Below are positions 13,661-13,665 of a stretch of DNA of 13,665 bases, piece after piece. The notes below the pieces were generated by a model, which did not search any database, was not told the origin of the DNA, and worked only from the letters and a program-made list of their open reading frames with translations. This DNA is from Candidatus Binatia bacterium (GTDB lineage: Bacteria > Desulfobacterota_B > Binatia > UBA9968), in NCBI GenBank assembly GCA_025922795.1, contig JAICHC010000015.1, positions 1-13,665 on the forward strand, given 5' to 3'. Made by a program: the position numbers and the translations under genes. Numbering within the stretch: position 1 is the first letter of the stretch; every line of letters starts with the position of its first letter.

Positions 13661-13665
13661 CGACG

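Noticed and set aside
13215..13661. Leftward ORF overlapping the start of the PuuE-like gene
   Set aside because: It is in a different frame from the PuuE-like protein, which has clear motifs and a good ribosome site.
13577..13665. Short rightward ORF running off the right edge, including repeat copy 2
   Set aside because: AGGGAG lies only three bases before the ATG and the 29 residues match nothing I know; the repeat's other copy is non-coding.

Overview
The window is about 13.7 kb of moderately GC-rich bacterial DNA with long ORFs, Shine-Dalgarno-led starts and short intergenic gaps. Gene content suggests a soil or subsurface bacterium with many solute-binding-protein transporters and orphan oxygenases, of the Rokubacteria, Tectomicrobia, Binatota or deltaproteobacterial MAG type. 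No ribosomal or other phylogenetic marker is present, so this taxonomic guess is weak. No tRNA, rRNA, CRISPR array, transposase or phage gene was found.

Layout, left to right. (1) A leftward block (1-3966) holds, in transcription order, a LigB-type extradiol dioxygenase, an ABM-fold (YgiN-like) monooxygenase, a BNR/Asp-box beta-propeller protein, a helical possibly ferritin-like protein, and the first 39 codons of a 4Fe-4S ferredoxin cut by the window edge. A convergent cluster of GTTCAA-type heptads lies between the last two. (2) A divergent control region (3967-4265) has two face-to-face sigma70-like promoters whose -35 boxes are the arms of a perfect inverted repeat. (3) A rightward pair (4266-6966) encodes a Rieske ring-hydroxylating oxygenase alpha subunit and an MmgE/PrpD protein, one base apart. 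(4) A leftward pair (9299-7045) encodes a membrane-anchored SRPBCC protein and a zinc alcohol/formaldehyde-type dehydrogenase. (5) A rightward ABC pair (9713-12565) encodes a periplasmic binding protein and a fused double-domain permease, with no ATPase. (6) A leftward PuuE-like polysaccharide-deacetylase-family hydrolase (13446-12589) closes the window.

Taken together this looks like an uncharacterised catabolic region. The ABC system would import an organic solute, the Rieske oxygenase would hydroxylate it, the LigB-like enzyme would act on a catechol-type product, and the PrpD, ABM, dehydrogenase and PuuE-like enzymes would handle side or downstream steps. The pathway is inference; the individual families are well supported. 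The strongest non-routine signals are the symmetric divergent promoter, a His-to-Gln change at an expected iron ligand of the LigB-like enzyme, the one-base Rieske/PrpD junction, the incomplete metal motif of the PuuE-like enzyme, and a 25-bp repeat (one mismatch) found upstream of the ABC pair and again at the right edge.
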